DNA of 64,000 bases from positions 1-64,000 of the forward strand of contig NZ_JBHFNQ010000170.1 in the NCBI RefSeq assembly GCF_041929345.1, read 5' to 3'. Under the pieces are notes generated by a model. It had not been told where the DNA came from. It did no database searches and worked only from the letters and a program-made list of their open reading frames with translations. Position numbers and translations under genes: made by a program. The stretch comes from Floridanema aerugineum. GTDB lineage: Bacteria; Cyanobacteriota; Cyanobacteriia; Cyanobacteriales; Aerosakkonemataceae. Positions 32,001 to 40,652 of this stretch are shown here, piece by piece. Positions within the stretch are counted from its first letter, which is position 1. Every line of letters begins with the position of its first letter.

Positions 32001-32837
32001 TTAAGGAACAGGAACCTTGCAGGTTAATCCCGTTCCTCCCTTGTTACGAGAATCAGAAGCATCTACTTGTTGAAACCGTTCAAAAATGCTTTCTAGCCGA
32101 TCGCTGGGAATGCCACGTCCGCGATCCTTGACCATAAATTGTAGGAATGTAGTAGGATACAAATCATGTAGAGACGTTTCATGAAACGTCTCTACATGAA
32201 TCTCGATAGTTGAATGCTCTGGAGAAAAGCGGATTGCATTACTGAGTAGATTTGTGAGGACTTGGATTAGGCGATCGGGATCGGCTTGAATCGCGCAGGA
32301 TACCAGAGATACTGCAAATTTAATATTTGATTGATTGGCTAAATCTTTCATTTGATCGATCGCACTCTGAACCAAATTTTCCGGGTAACAAAGCTGTTTT
32401 TCAATGCAAACCTTACCAGAATCGAGTCTTTCTAAATCCAGAATATCATTAACTAAACGCACTAAGCGATCGACACCTTCCGTTGCTACATGAATCATCC
32501 CTTGTCCATCTTCTGATGTAGGATCGACCAATTTTTGATCCAGCAAACTCAAAGCAACTTGCATAGAAGTCAGGGGAGTTCGCAGTTCATGACTCACAAC
32601 AGAAACAAATTCACTTTTAAGACGCTCTAATTTATGCTGTTCCGTAACATCTTCACCAATCCCAATAATGCCGATCGCATTTCCCCTAGTATCTTGCAGG
32701 ACAGTATTATTCCAAATAATAATTCGTTCTTCCCCTGATTTTGTAATAATTCTATTTTGATAATTAGAATAAGCAACGCGCTGTTCTAGCAAATCAACAA
32801 AATGATTTTTTGACTCTTGCCATTCTCTAGGAATCAC
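32001..32837 (-). pseudogene. PAS-histidine kinase truncated at both ends
   Basis: 278 codons. It starts (GTG 32837, overlapping the Hpt stop as GTGA) in the second half of a PAS domain (YSNYQNRIITKSGEERIIIW, IGIGEDVTEQHKLERLKSEF). It continues with an intact dimerisation/phosphoacceptor box (VVSHELRTPLTSMQVALSLL, His in SHELRTP), N box (LTNLLSNAIRFSPEHSTI) and G1-like DRGRGIPSDRLESIFERFQQ, then breaks off after GGTGL where family members have GLAIC. The G2/ATP-lid end is missing, so it should not work as a kinase. A 34-bp palindrome at 32165-32198 inserts about 12 codons between the N and G1 boxes. Deletion probably removed the PAS start together with the receiver or Hpt end. Confidence 0.75.
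32165..32198. repeat. 34-bp perfect palindrome in frame inside the kinase gene
   Basis: Half-site CATGTAGAGACGTTTCA followed by its exact reverse complement. It encodes most of HVETFHETSLHDLY in the kinase frame. Same family as 26511-26538. Confidence 0.75.
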
Positions 32838-33106
32838 AAAAGTAGGGAATCTATGTTAATTAAAATTGGTTGATTTTGCAAGAGGATTTCGATTGCCTTA
32901 GCAATATGAGAAGCTGCTTCAAAACCAAAAGTTGCCACTGTACCCGCTAATTGATGAGTACTTTTTTGGGCTGCTTGTAATTGATTTGAATTACAGATTT
33001 TAGATTGTAAATTGAGGACAATTTCTTCCAGATTCTCTAGGTGTTTAAAGACTCCCTCGTGAATATTTTGCCAAATTTGGGCGATCGACTCATTTAATTC
33101 TTTACT
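32834..33106 (-). pseudogene. Hpt domain cut off from its response regulator by a stop codon
   Basis: This frame continues in phase directly after the TAA at 33107-33109 and runs 90 codons to TGA. It reads NESIAQIWQNIHEGVFKHLE ... KSTHQLAGTVATFGFEAASH, an Hpt (histidine phosphotransfer) domain whose phospho-His lies in THQLAGTVATFG. Cyanobacterial regulators of the REC-wHTH-Hpt type have this exact order in one protein. One nonsense codon thus separates the Hpt part, which has no start codon of its own. Its end fuses abruptly to the half PAS domain of the next frame, suggesting a deletion. Confidence 0.7.
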
Positions 33107-33820
33107 TTAAGCTATAAACAACGAAGAACTAGATAGGGAATTATAGATAAAACTCGGATTAATTCGATAGCCATGTCCATAAAGTGTTTCAATCAAATCT
33201 TCTGCTCCCACCTCCTTTAACTTATTACGAATTCGGCGAATATGCGACTTTACTGTATCTTCAGTTGGCAATTTATCCAACGTCCAAAGATGATCGACAA
33301 TATCACTTCGACTAAAAACCCGACAAGGATGGCGGAGAAATAACTCTATTAATAAATACTCTTTTCGGCTAAATGGTAAAACTTGCCCATTATAGGTAAT
33401 TTCCCGCATTTGTGGATTGAGACGAATACTACCACAGGAAAGAATAGCTGTTGATTCTTCAGTCAATCGACGAGACAAAACGCGAATTCTAGCCAGTAAC
33501 TCTTGGATATCAAACGGTTTCACCAAGTAGTCATCTGCACCACTATCCAATCCAATTAATTTATCTGTCATTGAATCTCGTGCAGTCATTAGCATTACTG
33601 GAACTTGGAGATTGTGTTCTCGCAAGCGACGACACAAACTAATTCCATCCAACTTCGGCAGCATTACATCTAGTAATACTAAATCATAAGAAATGAAATT
33701 AATCATTTCCCAACCCATTTCACCGTCAGTTGAAATGTCCAAAATATAATTCTGTTTACCTAGAACGGTAGTCAGTGCCTTGGCTAAATTTGTGTCATCT
33801 TCAACAAGCAGAATTCGCAT
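33107..33820 (-). CDS. OmpR/PhoB-type response regulator, cut before its Hpt domain
   Basis: 237 residues from ATG 33820 (MRILLVEDD; an upstream GTG adds six unlikely residues). The receiver domain has the acidic pair (EDD), phospho-acceptor Asp in LVLLDVMLPKLDG and Lys in LVKPFDIQ. The winged-helix domain (LIELFLRHPCRVFSRSDIVD, VKSHIRRIRNKLKEVG, ETLYGHGYRINP) is complete. The protein ends with an extra SFIYNSLSSSSLFIA tail at TAA, after which an Hpt domain continues in the same frame. It can still be a functional DNA-binding regulator, but without its Hpt part and beside a broken kinase, its signal input is uncertain. Confidence 0.8.
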   Translation of the reverse strand: MRILLVEDDTNLAKALTTVLGKQNYILDISTDGEMGWEMINFISYDLVLLDVMLPKLDGISLCRRLREHNLQVPVMLMTARDSMTDKLIGLDSGADDYLVKPFDIQELLARIRVLSRRLTEESTAILSCGSIRLNPQMREITYNGQVLPFSRKEYLLIELFLRHPCRVFSRSDIVDHLWTLDKLPTEDTVKSHIRRIRNKLKEVGAEDLIETLYGHGYRINPSFIYNSLSSSSLFIA

Positions 33821-33868
33821 ATTATCCAGATGCTTCACTTAAATCTATGAAGAATTTTTGCTCAATTC

Positions 33869-34102
33869 CTATTCAGCTTCGGGATTTATGTAAGGATCGA
33901 GGTTAGGATCAATTACTGGTTCTTCAGGATGCGGATTAATATAGGGTTCTAAATTAGGATCTGTATTCAAATCTGGTTCGGGATTTGTGTAAGGCTCGAC
34001 ATTAGGATCTTGCACGGGCGCAGGATGAGGATTTGTGTAAGGCTCGGTGTTCGGGTCTACATTAGGTTGAGGATTAGTAGAAGTAGATGGTGTGTTACTC
34101 AT
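33869..34102 (-). CDS. Pro/Asn-rich tandem-repeat peptide
   Basis: 77 residues made almost entirely of a degenerate unit close to DPNxEPYxNPxP: VDPNTEPYTNPHP, QDPNVEPYTNPEP, TDPNLEPYINPHP, IDPNLDPYINPE. There are four to five units of 14-18 residues. It has no signal peptide, no hydrophobic segment and no Cys, and is acidic, so an extended, possibly metal-binding or linker-like peptide is likely. It lies 48 bp upstream of the response regulator on the same strand. Families with such low-complexity repeats are annotated only as hypothetical; I do not know a function. Confidence 0.6.
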   Translation of the reverse strand: MSNTPSTSTNPQPNVDPNTEPYTNPHPAPVQDPNVEPYTNPEPDLNTDPNLEPYINPHPEEPVIDPNLDPYINPEAE

Positions 34103-34365
34103 TAGCTTTCTAGCCTCATTTAGTTCACATTGATGGATGGCAAATGCTGGTTTAAAAGTAAATTTTGCTTTTGGGACTTCAATTGGTTAAAACCATTTTA
34201 TCGAAGCACCTAAACTTTATCACAGAAAAGTAACAAACTGGTGAAAAATAAATTATTTATCTAAATTTGTCACTTGGATTGATTTTGATCACTAACATCT
34301 GCCCCTAAATCGGAACTCAGGTTAAAATTTGGCTATCTATACGATCTTTCTTCTCAGTACTAATA
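34103..34365. other. Intergenic region
   Basis: Nothing coding or repetitive recognised in these 263 bp. They would hold the promoter of the leftward repeat-peptide/regulator genes. Confidence 0.4.
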
Positions 34366-34452
34366 ATGGATACACAACTTTTCACAACATTTGCAACAAG
34401 TTTATTTGCCCTACTTAATCCCTTGGGAAGTTTGCCAGTAATTGAGCCTTGA
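34366..34452 (+). pseudogene. MarC-family membrane protein, 28-residue N-terminal remnant
   Basis: ATG 34366 opens MDTQLFTTFATSLFALLNPL followed by GSLPVIEP and TGA. This is the characteristic start of MarC/NAAT-type inner membrane proteins, which are about 200 residues long. The frame stops at 34452 and no continuation was found downstream, so only the start survives. It marks the edge between the decayed signalling locus and the biosynthetic cluster. Confidence 0.6.
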
Positions 34453-34669
34453 GTGCGGCAACTCCATCCCCATCGGTTTTTTCCGGCTCCGACAGGTTTT
34501 TTGTGCTTTTTTGTGTCAATTTTTCAGCAAAACTCCTTTTTTCAGTTCATTGATTATCAAATGTTATCTTTGAACAGATATCAGCCCATATCTACTTGTT
34601 TATTTGACCCCTTGATTCCTTGTTTGATTCTGACAAAAGCGATCGCAGACTTTATTCAGCAAGCCCTAC
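34453..34669. other. Intergenic region between the MarC remnant and the KpsF gene
   Basis: A frame spans it (Phe-rich, QLHPHRFFPAPTGFLCFFVS) but it has no protein-like pattern and ends next to the KpsF stop. I see no gene here. It could be decayed DNA from the MarC locus. Confidence 0.4.
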
Positions 34670-35650
34670 TTAATTTATGATGTCTGATGACCCAGAAATT
34701 GAAGCTAGTTGATTTACGTGAACAATCCCAATCGGCATCTTTTTTTCTACAACAAAAACATTAGGAACTGTTTTTTCTTTGAAAAAATTAATTAGTTCTG
34801 ATACAGTCATCTCTGGCGAAATACGTAGGGGTGAGGGTGTCATATATTGGCTAACAGGTTCTTCTAAGGACACTTGAGCTTCTAAACTTCGACGAAGATC
34901 TCCATCTGTAAAAATTCCGACATACTGATTTCGCTGATTGACAATACCAACACATCCTAAGCTTTTGGAGTTCATTTCAATAATAGCTTCTTTGATAGAT
35001 GCACCTAAGCCAATCAGAGGTATTCGATCGTCCTTATACATAAAATTCTTTACTGGAATAAGTAATGCACCTAAGTTACCGCCGGGATGAAATTGCTGAA
35101 AATTTTCCGCGCTAAAACCACGTAAAGCCATGACAGTTACAACTAACGCATCACCTAATACTAGTTGGCAAGTTGTTGAAGTGGTAGGAGCCAAACCGTT
35201 TGGACAAGCTTCAGGAATATTAGGGATTTGCAAGATAATATTGGCAAAATGGGCTAGGGAACTGGTGGGGTTTTTAGTAACTAAAATAATTGATATTCTT
35301 TGCTGGAAAGCATATTGCATGATGTCTAGTAATTCAGTTGTTTGACCTGAAGCAGAAAGAGCAAAAAGTATATCTCTGTTATCTAATAAACCCAAATCTC
35401 CATGACTGGCTTCAGTTGGATGAACGAAGATTGCTGGCATTCCTGTAGATGTAAATGAAGCTGCAATTTTCTGACCAATATTCCCACTTTTACCAATTCC
35501 CGAAACAACTAATTTCCCTTTACAATCTCGAATCATCAGCACAGCCTTTAACCATGATTCGTCAATGGTTTCACAAAGTTTTGATACTGCGCTAATTTCT
35601 TTTTCAATTACGCTTTTAAGTTGTTCTCTAATAGACTCATAGCTGAACAT
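34670..35650 (-). CDS. KpsF/GutQ-type sugar-phosphate isomerase (arabinose-5-phosphate isomerase family)
   Basis: 326 residues. An N-terminal SIS domain (KLVVSGIGKSGNIGQKIAAS, HPTEASHGDLG, ALSASGQTTELLD) is followed by two CBS domains (about 205-320: YMTPSPLRISPEMTVSELIN). This is the layout of KdsD/KpsF, which convert ribulose-5-phosphate to arabinose-5-phosphate for Kdo or related sugars; cyanobacterial members also serve other sugar pathways. It is the last gene of the leftward arm of the cluster, after two sugar-related genes, which suggests a role in supplying a sugar for a glycan or glycosylated product. The exact substrate cannot be read from sequence. Confidence 0.85.
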   Translation of the reverse strand: MFSYESIREQLKSVIEKEISAVSKLCETIDESWLKAVLMIRDCKGKLVVSGIGKSGNIGQKIAASFTSTGMPAIFVHPTEASHGDLGLLDNRDILFALSASGQTTELLDIMQYAFQQRISIILVTKNPTSSLAHFANIILQIPNIPEACPNGLAPTTSTTCQLVLGDALVVTVMALRGFSAENFQQFHPGGNLGALLIPVKNFMYKDDRIPLIGLGASIKEAIIEMNSKSLGCVGIVNQRNQYVGIFTDGDLRRSLEAQVSLEEPVSQYMTPSPLRISPEMTVSELINFFKEKTVPNVFVVEKKMPIGIVHVNQLASISGSSDIIN

Positions 35651-35739
35651 TTTTAAACCTACATTGGACTTTAACCTAACATTTGACTTGAATCAGTTCG
35701 ATCGCAAAAATCAAAACCAAAAAACTATTCAAAATATCC

Positions 35740-36678
35740 TTAATTGCTTTCTTTGTCTGTTACAAAAATCATCTTATCCCAAGTTTTATGAATTGCAAAT
35801 TCTTTCATATTTTCCAGAGAGCTTAATAACTCTTGCTCATATTTATAGGCATACTCTACTCCATCAACATTTTTTGTTTTTACAGGAGCCCAGTTCGTTA
35901 AGGTTTGTTTATCTCCAGTCAGATAAGCTACATTCTTAAAGTTGGCAACTTTTACTCCACAGTAGTCTAAATGACTCTTCAGATGTCTTTCATGGTTTAA
36001 GTTATTTTCATCAAGATTATTATAAATATACTCTAATGCTTTAAAATTGAGCATTAGTTCAAGCAAACTCAAATAATCAGAAACATTTTGATTACTACAA
36101 ACTGCATGGCGATCGTTGTACCCATTATAATTTTCTCCAGTAGGTATCCAGATAAAGTTTGAATTTAATAAATTTAATGGTGGATGCTCTACCAGCCAAA
36201 AAAGATCTGTTCTTGTAATTACAAATTTCTGATATTCAGAACTAATTTTTTGAAAACTTCGTAGTCTTTCAAGTAGTTTATAATAATTAAAATTCAAATG
36301 AAATCCAGAACCTCTTCGTCCTTCTATTCCACCTAACCAATTCCCTTCAATCTCGAAATATTTACCCCATTCAGTTCGGTTTTCTGGAGTTATTTGACTG
36401 AAAAAACTATGCAAAAAATCCTGGTAGCTATCTTTGGCTTCCTCATAAATACAGACATCAACTATATTGCAATTTTTAAACTTATTTATCATAGCTTCAT
36501 CTTCGTAATTCATCCGAGACACACAGAATATTAAATCAGCATTCAAAGGTTGAATTACCTTTTCAATCAAATTTTTATAGGTTAAATCTACTGCTCGCAA
36601 AGTACCAACTAGACAAACAACTGAACGCTGTTCTGCAACTGTTATATGATTTGCCAATTTATTGTCATCCATGATCAT
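35740..36678 (-). CDS. Unrecognised protein of a polysaccharide-locus type
   Basis: 312 residues with no signal peptide or membrane segment. It starts with a Rossmann-like strand (SVVCLVGTLRAVDLTYKNLI), has FCVSRMNYEDE and a conserved-looking YQKFVITRTDLFWLVEHPPL block, then FIWIPTGENYNGYNDRHAVC. The RTDLFW...W.P.GE.Y.G..DRHAV pattern occurs in small glycosyltransferase-like proteins of surface-polysaccharide loci, where a conserved 'RxDL' and 'NDR' are probably catalytic or sugar-binding. It is placed between a GT61 gene (34 bp upstream) and the KpsF gene. I would call it a putative glycosyltransferase only with reserve. Confidence 0.5.
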   Translation of the reverse strand: MIMDDNKLANHITVAEQRSVVCLVGTLRAVDLTYKNLIEKVIQPLNADLIFCVSRMNYEDEAMINKFKNCNIVDVCIYEEAKDSYQDFLHSFFSQITPENRTEWGKYFEIEGNWLGGIEGRRGSGFHLNFNYYKLLERLRSFQKISSEYQKFVITRTDLFWLVEHPPLNLLNSNFIWIPTGENYNGYNDRHAVCSNQNVSDYLSLLELMLNFKALEYIYNNLDENNLNHERHLKSHLDYCGVKVANFKNVAYLTGDKQTLTNWAPVKTKNVDGVEYAYKYEQELLSSLENMKEFAIHKTWDKMIFVTDKESN

Positions 36679-36712
36679 TCCTCAATCAGTTATTGTGTTA
36701 ATTTCGTTACTA

Positions 36713-37981
36713 TTATTTCAGCTTCATTTGTTCATGTAGCACTCGTTTAAATTCAGACATATCTACTTCAAAATCAGCATTTTCATCAAACTGATCGTGA
36801 ACAATAAAGTAATGTTCTTGTCCAAGTCCTTTGAATTGGGTAAAGAAAAATGGTGTGGGAAAAGTTTCTGGATACAGAACAAGTATCTTGATTTTCCCTG
36901 AAAAGAGAGTTGTTGCTAAACCTGCGCCGTGTGGCGCTACAATGATTTCCGCTTTAGTAAAAAGTTCTACCTGTTGTCGAAATGACATTTTTTCCAGAAC
37001 AACTGGCTTAAATCCATAGTTTGTTAGGTATTCAATAATCCGATCTTCGTTGAGAATTCTGCGATGTTTTGCATGGTTGCGGGAAATATAAATTCGCTCA
37101 GTGGGGTTTTTGGCAGGAGTTAGATCATATTTCTTGAATACACAGTTTCTAATGTATTCATAATATTGAGAGGGTAAAAATCCATTCTCACAACGACTGA
37201 CATAAGAGGGCATAACAAGGCGATCGACCTTAACCCAAGAACCTTGCGGAACATATATTGTTTGGAAATTATCTGGGAGGACACAATCTAGCAATTCTCT
37301 AAAAGAATCAGGTAAAGAGTCAGGTACAATAACCGTTAATTTTTGATCAGACCTCGCAAGAATAGCCGAATATATTCTAGGTACACAGTCATATAAAAAG
37401 TGCCAAAAGTTCTCTGCTGAAAGCGAAAAAATATAGACAGCTGTAACAGGTAAATGTTCTGCCCATAAAAGCTTTAGACGATCGAAGTATCCCAATCTCC
37501 ATCTTGCTATTTTGACGCGATATTGCATCCCGGAATCAACGATCGGTCTAAAATCTTGGCTACAAATAGTTCCTAGACCAATATGAATATAAGCTGGTAC
37601 AACATCACAGACAAATATTTCCGATCGAGCGAAATATTCCGCTTTGTAATACAGGCAAACTTTGAGAAATTCTCGATCGATTTCATTAACACCAAACTCG
37701 ACTCTTTCAGGAGAAAACAGAACTTCATAGTTTTCCACATTATCCCCCAGCATTTCTTTTGGATGGACAGTTTGCCTAAGTCGCAAAAGTCGAAAAATCG
37801 GAATTGAATCTAACAATTTGGTAATGAAATTATTTTGAGAATTTCCCATCCCTGATAAAGGATCGGCTTGCTCCTCAATTAACTGAGTTTTTAACGCTTT
37901 TAATTGCCTTTGTCTTTCTTCCGTCAACAAAGTGAGATGACGCTGAAATTTATGTTTTTTAACCTTTGTTTGAGTTTTCAT
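36713..37981 (-). CDS. GT61-family (DUF563) glycosyltransferase
   Basis: 422 residues from ATG 37981. This is chosen over an ATG 33 bases upstream because that codon lies only 2 bp from the P450 stop and would add an atypical hydrophobic start. The core is of the GT61/DUF563 type: AENFWHFLYDCVPRIYSAIL, TERIYISRNHAKHRRILNED, FTKAEIIVAPHGAGLATTLF. GT61 enzymes transfer xylose, GlcNAc or other sugars from nucleotide sugars. A second GT61 is at 60336 in the other arm; the two are clearly related in motif but diverged. No membrane segment. Confidence 0.8.
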   Translation of the reverse strand: MKTQTKVKKHKFQRHLTLLTEERQRQLKALKTQLIEEQADPLSGMGNSQNNFITKLLDSIPIFRLLRLRQTVHPKEMLGDNVENYEVLFSPERVEFGVNEIDREFLKVCLYYKAEYFARSEIFVCDVVPAYIHIGLGTICSQDFRPIVDSGMQYRVKIARWRLGYFDRLKLLWAEHLPVTAVYIFSLSAENFWHFLYDCVPRIYSAILARSDQKLTVIVPDSLPDSFRELLDCVLPDNFQTIYVPQGSWVKVDRLVMPSYVSRCENGFLPSQYYEYIRNCVFKKYDLTPAKNPTERIYISRNHAKHRRILNEDRIIEYLTNYGFKPVVLEKMSFRQQVELFTKAEIIVAPHGAGLATTLFSGKIKILVLYPETFPTPFFFTQFKGLGQEHYFIVHDQFDENADFEVDMSEFKRVLHEQMKLK

Positions 37982-38016
37982 TATATTGTAAAAAACGCAA
38001 TAATTTAATGACAAAT

Positions 38017-39354
38017 TCAGGCAATATTTTTGATAATCTTCAGTCCCATTGGCGTTAATATCGTGTTACGGCGCTGAGGATTAATTGGGTGTTGATTTAC
38101 TAATTTTAGGGAGTGGTGAGAAACTGCGATCGCTACCGATAGCTTCAGTAAATAAAGAGCGATTTCTCCGCCAATACAACCTCTCAAACCCCCACCAAAT
38201 GGGAGAAATTGATAAGGAGAAAAGTTGTGATCGAGAAAACGCTGCGGTTTGAAAACATTGGGTTCTGGGTAAATATCTTCCCGATGGTGAACAACATAGG
38301 TTCCCACCGTAATTAACGTTCCCGGATCGACTCGATAACCCATAATTTCTGTTACTGATTTCACCATTCTGGGAATCATAAACATGGTTACAGGATACAT
38401 CCGTAAAGTCTCATTACAAACTGCACTTAAGTAAGGTAAACGAACAATATTAAGAGGATCGGAAGATAATTCTAAACTATTTAATTCTGCCAATAATTTA
38501 GCCTTAATTTCAGCATCACGATAGACGTTATACCACAACCAAGACATTGAAGCAGCAGTTGATTCGTTGCCTGTAAATAACAGCGATAGCACCTGCCCCA
38601 TTAACTCATCATCGGTCAAAGTATTGCCTTGTTCATCAGTTACAGACATTAGCAAAGTTAGAATATCCGTTCTATTTTGATCGGCATGATCACGGCGATC
38701 GGCAATTTCACCATAAATTATCTCTTTCATTTGCTGCCGCTGCTTCAGGAATTTTTTCCAGGGACTCATCGCCCCTAAATCCCGCTGCAAAAACCTAAAA
38801 AATAGAGGAATGCCAGCAATATTTGAAGCAAACAAATTCACCATTTCAAACATCAAGTGCTTAATCTCTTGATACCGTTCTTCCTGATAAGAACCAAACA
38901 AAAGATTAATCATTACTTGCATGGATATATCCTGGGCAACATCCAAAACTGAAAAAGGTCGATCGATTGGCACTGAGTCCAATACATCGTTCACCAAATC
39001 ACAAATTAATTGCCCATAAGACCGAATATGTTTACCATGAAGCATTGGGATTAACAGCTTTCTTGCCTGGAGATGGCTTGTACCTTCCAGAGTAAAAAAA
39101 GAACTATCACCAAAAATTGCTTTCAGTTCACTTTCAAAAGTAGTTGTAGACAGGTGTCCATGACGATTTTCAATAATTTGCTGGGCAGCTTCCGGCGTAT
39201 AAAACACCAGCAAAGGAGTGCCAAAATCTATTCCTTTTGCCCAAAAAGCATCTGAATGAGTTTGATAAGCACTCTTCCAATAACCGACTGGATTTGTAAT
39301 GTATTGAATTCTCTGCCACCAGACAGGAGAGTTCAATGTTTCTACCTGTTTCAT
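38017..39354 (-). CDS. Cytochrome P450
   Basis: 445 residues. The heme-binding loop is FLPFGGGLRGCIGGEIAL (about 390-407, axial Cys in GCIGG), the ExxR motif is ETLRMYP, and the I-helix oxygen-binding motif is LLFTGNESTAASMSW. The length and N-terminus (no membrane anchor) are typical of cyanobacterial CYP110/CYP120-like soluble P450s, which hydroxylate hydrophobic substrates. It lies between an O-methyltransferase gene and a GT61 gene on the same strand, in a tailoring-enzyme cluster, so it probably oxidises the cluster's product. Substrate unknown. A hairpin at 39422-39448 lies upstream of it. Confidence 0.9.
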   Translation of the reverse strand: MKQVETLNSPVWWQRIQYITNPVGYWKSAYQTHSDAFWAKGIDFGTPLLVFYTPEAAQQIIENRHGHLSTTTFESELKAIFGDSSFFTLEGTSHLQARKLLIPMLHGKHIRSYGQLICDLVNDVLDSVPIDRPFSVLDVAQDISMQVMINLLFGSYQEERYQEIKHLMFEMVNLFASNIAGIPLFFRFLQRDLGAMSPWKKFLKQRQQMKEIIYGEIADRRDHADQNRTDILTLLMSVTDEQGNTLTDDELMGQVLSLLFTGNESTAASMSWLWYNVYRDAEIKAKLLAELNSLELSSDPLNIVRLPYLSAVCNETLRMYPVTMFMIPRMVKSVTEIMGYRVDPGTLITVGTYVVHHREDIYPEPNVFKPQRFLDHNFSPYQFLPFGGGLRGCIGGEIALYLLKLSVAIAVSHHSLKLVNQHPINPQRRNTILTPMGLKIIKNIA

Positions 39355-39421
39355 AAGTCAATTTTTCTAAGTTAGTTGTATTCTCTGCGTCCTAAAGTGG
39401 TTTATTTTAAAAGGGGTTTTT

Positions 39422-39448
39422 AACCCAGATTTAGTATTAATCTGGGTT
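39422..39448. repeat. 10-bp-stem hairpin of the AACCCAGATT family
   Basis: AACCCAGATT, 7-nt loop, AATCTGGGTT, between the O-methyltransferase and P450 genes. Related to the ends of the MITE at 4253-4421. It could act as an intercistronic attenuator. Confidence 0.5.
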
Positions 39449-39464
39449 GATTTACCATGAGAAG

Positions 39465-40601
39465 CTATTTAGTAGCAACGATAATACCGCTGGGTGCCCA
39501 AAAGTCAGAGTAAATACGTTTCATTTGACTAAATCCTGCATCCCTCAAGCATTGTTCATGATCTTTCCAAGAGTAAATCATGCCTCCTTCGTGGGGAATC
39601 GAAACAAAGTAAGATGAATCGAGCGCCGCCATCAGTGGCCCATCTTCTTCATCGGATGTCATCATGTTAAAAATGATCAAATAACCGCCAGGTTTGAGGG
39701 CTTGATATGCTCGACGAAGCAAGGTTGTATTTTTATCTAAAGACCAGATGACCAAAACATGAATAAAGAGGAAACAGTCTTGGTTTTTGGGAAATTCATC
39801 AACGAAAATATCTCCCCCTACTACCTGAATTCGGTCTGTTAATTGCTTTTCATCGATACGACTTTGAGCAATTTTACAACTGTCTGGAATATCCATCAAA
39901 GTAATTTTAACATTGGGGAAAGCTTCGGCTAATGCGATCGAATTTGTCGCATCACCACCGCCCACATCTACAACTGATTGAAAATTAGAAAAATCAATTT
40001 TCTTCAACCACAAAGGAGTAACTAATTTTGACCAAGATCCCATAAAGTTGTAAAACACTTTATCCAACCCGGGATCTTCATGAAGACGATTGTACAAATC
40101 AGGCCCTTGTCCCTGAAACTGCCGCAAACCTACATTTCTATTTTGCTTTAGCGATTCTACATAATCGATCGATCCACGATAAACAATTTTGGCTTCAAAC
40201 AGAACAACATCATAGAATTCTTTCCATGTATTTTCCAGAAATAGCATCTGAATCACTAAGCTATTGCGATATTTATCGTCAACTTTTTGAATCAGTTTTA
40301 AAGCTGTTAGTCCTAGTAACAGTGCTTTAGTTGGATAGGCTTCTAGTTGAAGATGTTGAGCAATTTCTGTTTGAGAAAGATCGGGATGTTTCCAAAGTAA
40401 CTCGAACAAGCCTAATTCACAACCTGCATACAAATTCTGGAAAGCAGAATGACCATACAACAGTAATACTAGATCGTCCATTTTTAAGGTGTCTTTATTG
40501 TTGTTGATCAACTGCAAGGTTTTTAGATAACTATGATTTAAGTGGTTATCAAGTTGTTGATTTGTTTGGGCATCATTCAGTTCTTCAAAGTTGGCAACCA
40601 T
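39465..40601 (-). CDS. SAM-dependent O-methyltransferase (acetylserotonin-OMT/methyltransf_2 type)
   Basis: 378 residues. The N-terminal dimerisation domain (LVLLLYGHSAFQNLYAGCEL, LSQTEIAQHLQLEAYPTKAL) is followed by a Rossmann methyltransferase fold with the SAM motif VVDVGGGDATNSIALAEAFP and acidic LMDIPDSC, and a post-motif IQVVGGDIFVDEFP. This is the class that methylates hydroxyls of small aromatic or polyketide substrates. It is 51 bp after the DMT exporter gene and 110 bp before the P450 gene. The substrate is likely an intermediate of the cluster. C-terminal catalytic region (YSWKDHEQCLRDAGFSQMKR) is complete. Confidence 0.85.
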   Translation of the reverse strand: MVANFEELNDAQTNQQLDNHLNHSYLKTLQLINNNKDTLKMDDLVLLLYGHSAFQNLYAGCELGLFELLWKHPDLSQTEIAQHLQLEAYPTKALLLGLTALKLIQKVDDKYRNSLVIQMLFLENTWKEFYDVVLFEAKIVYRGSIDYVESLKQNRNVGLRQFQGQGPDLYNRLHEDPGLDKVFYNFMGSWSKLVTPLWLKKIDFSNFQSVVDVGGGDATNSIALAEAFPNVKITLMDIPDSCKIAQSRIDEKQLTDRIQVVGGDIFVDEFPKNQDCFLFIHVLVIWSLDKNTTLLRRAYQALKPGGYLIIFNMMTSDEEDGPLMAALDSSYFVSIPHEGGMIYSWKDHEQCLRDAGFSQMKRIYSDFWAPSGIIVATK

Positions 40602-40652
40602 TAGTTTAATTTCTCCTCAATTTCTAATTTGTTAATCTTGATCGAAAAGCGA

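Noticed and set aside
34453..34680. 75-residue frame rich in Phe
   Set aside because: No protein-like pattern, overlaps the KpsF end, continues out of the MarC remnant's stop.
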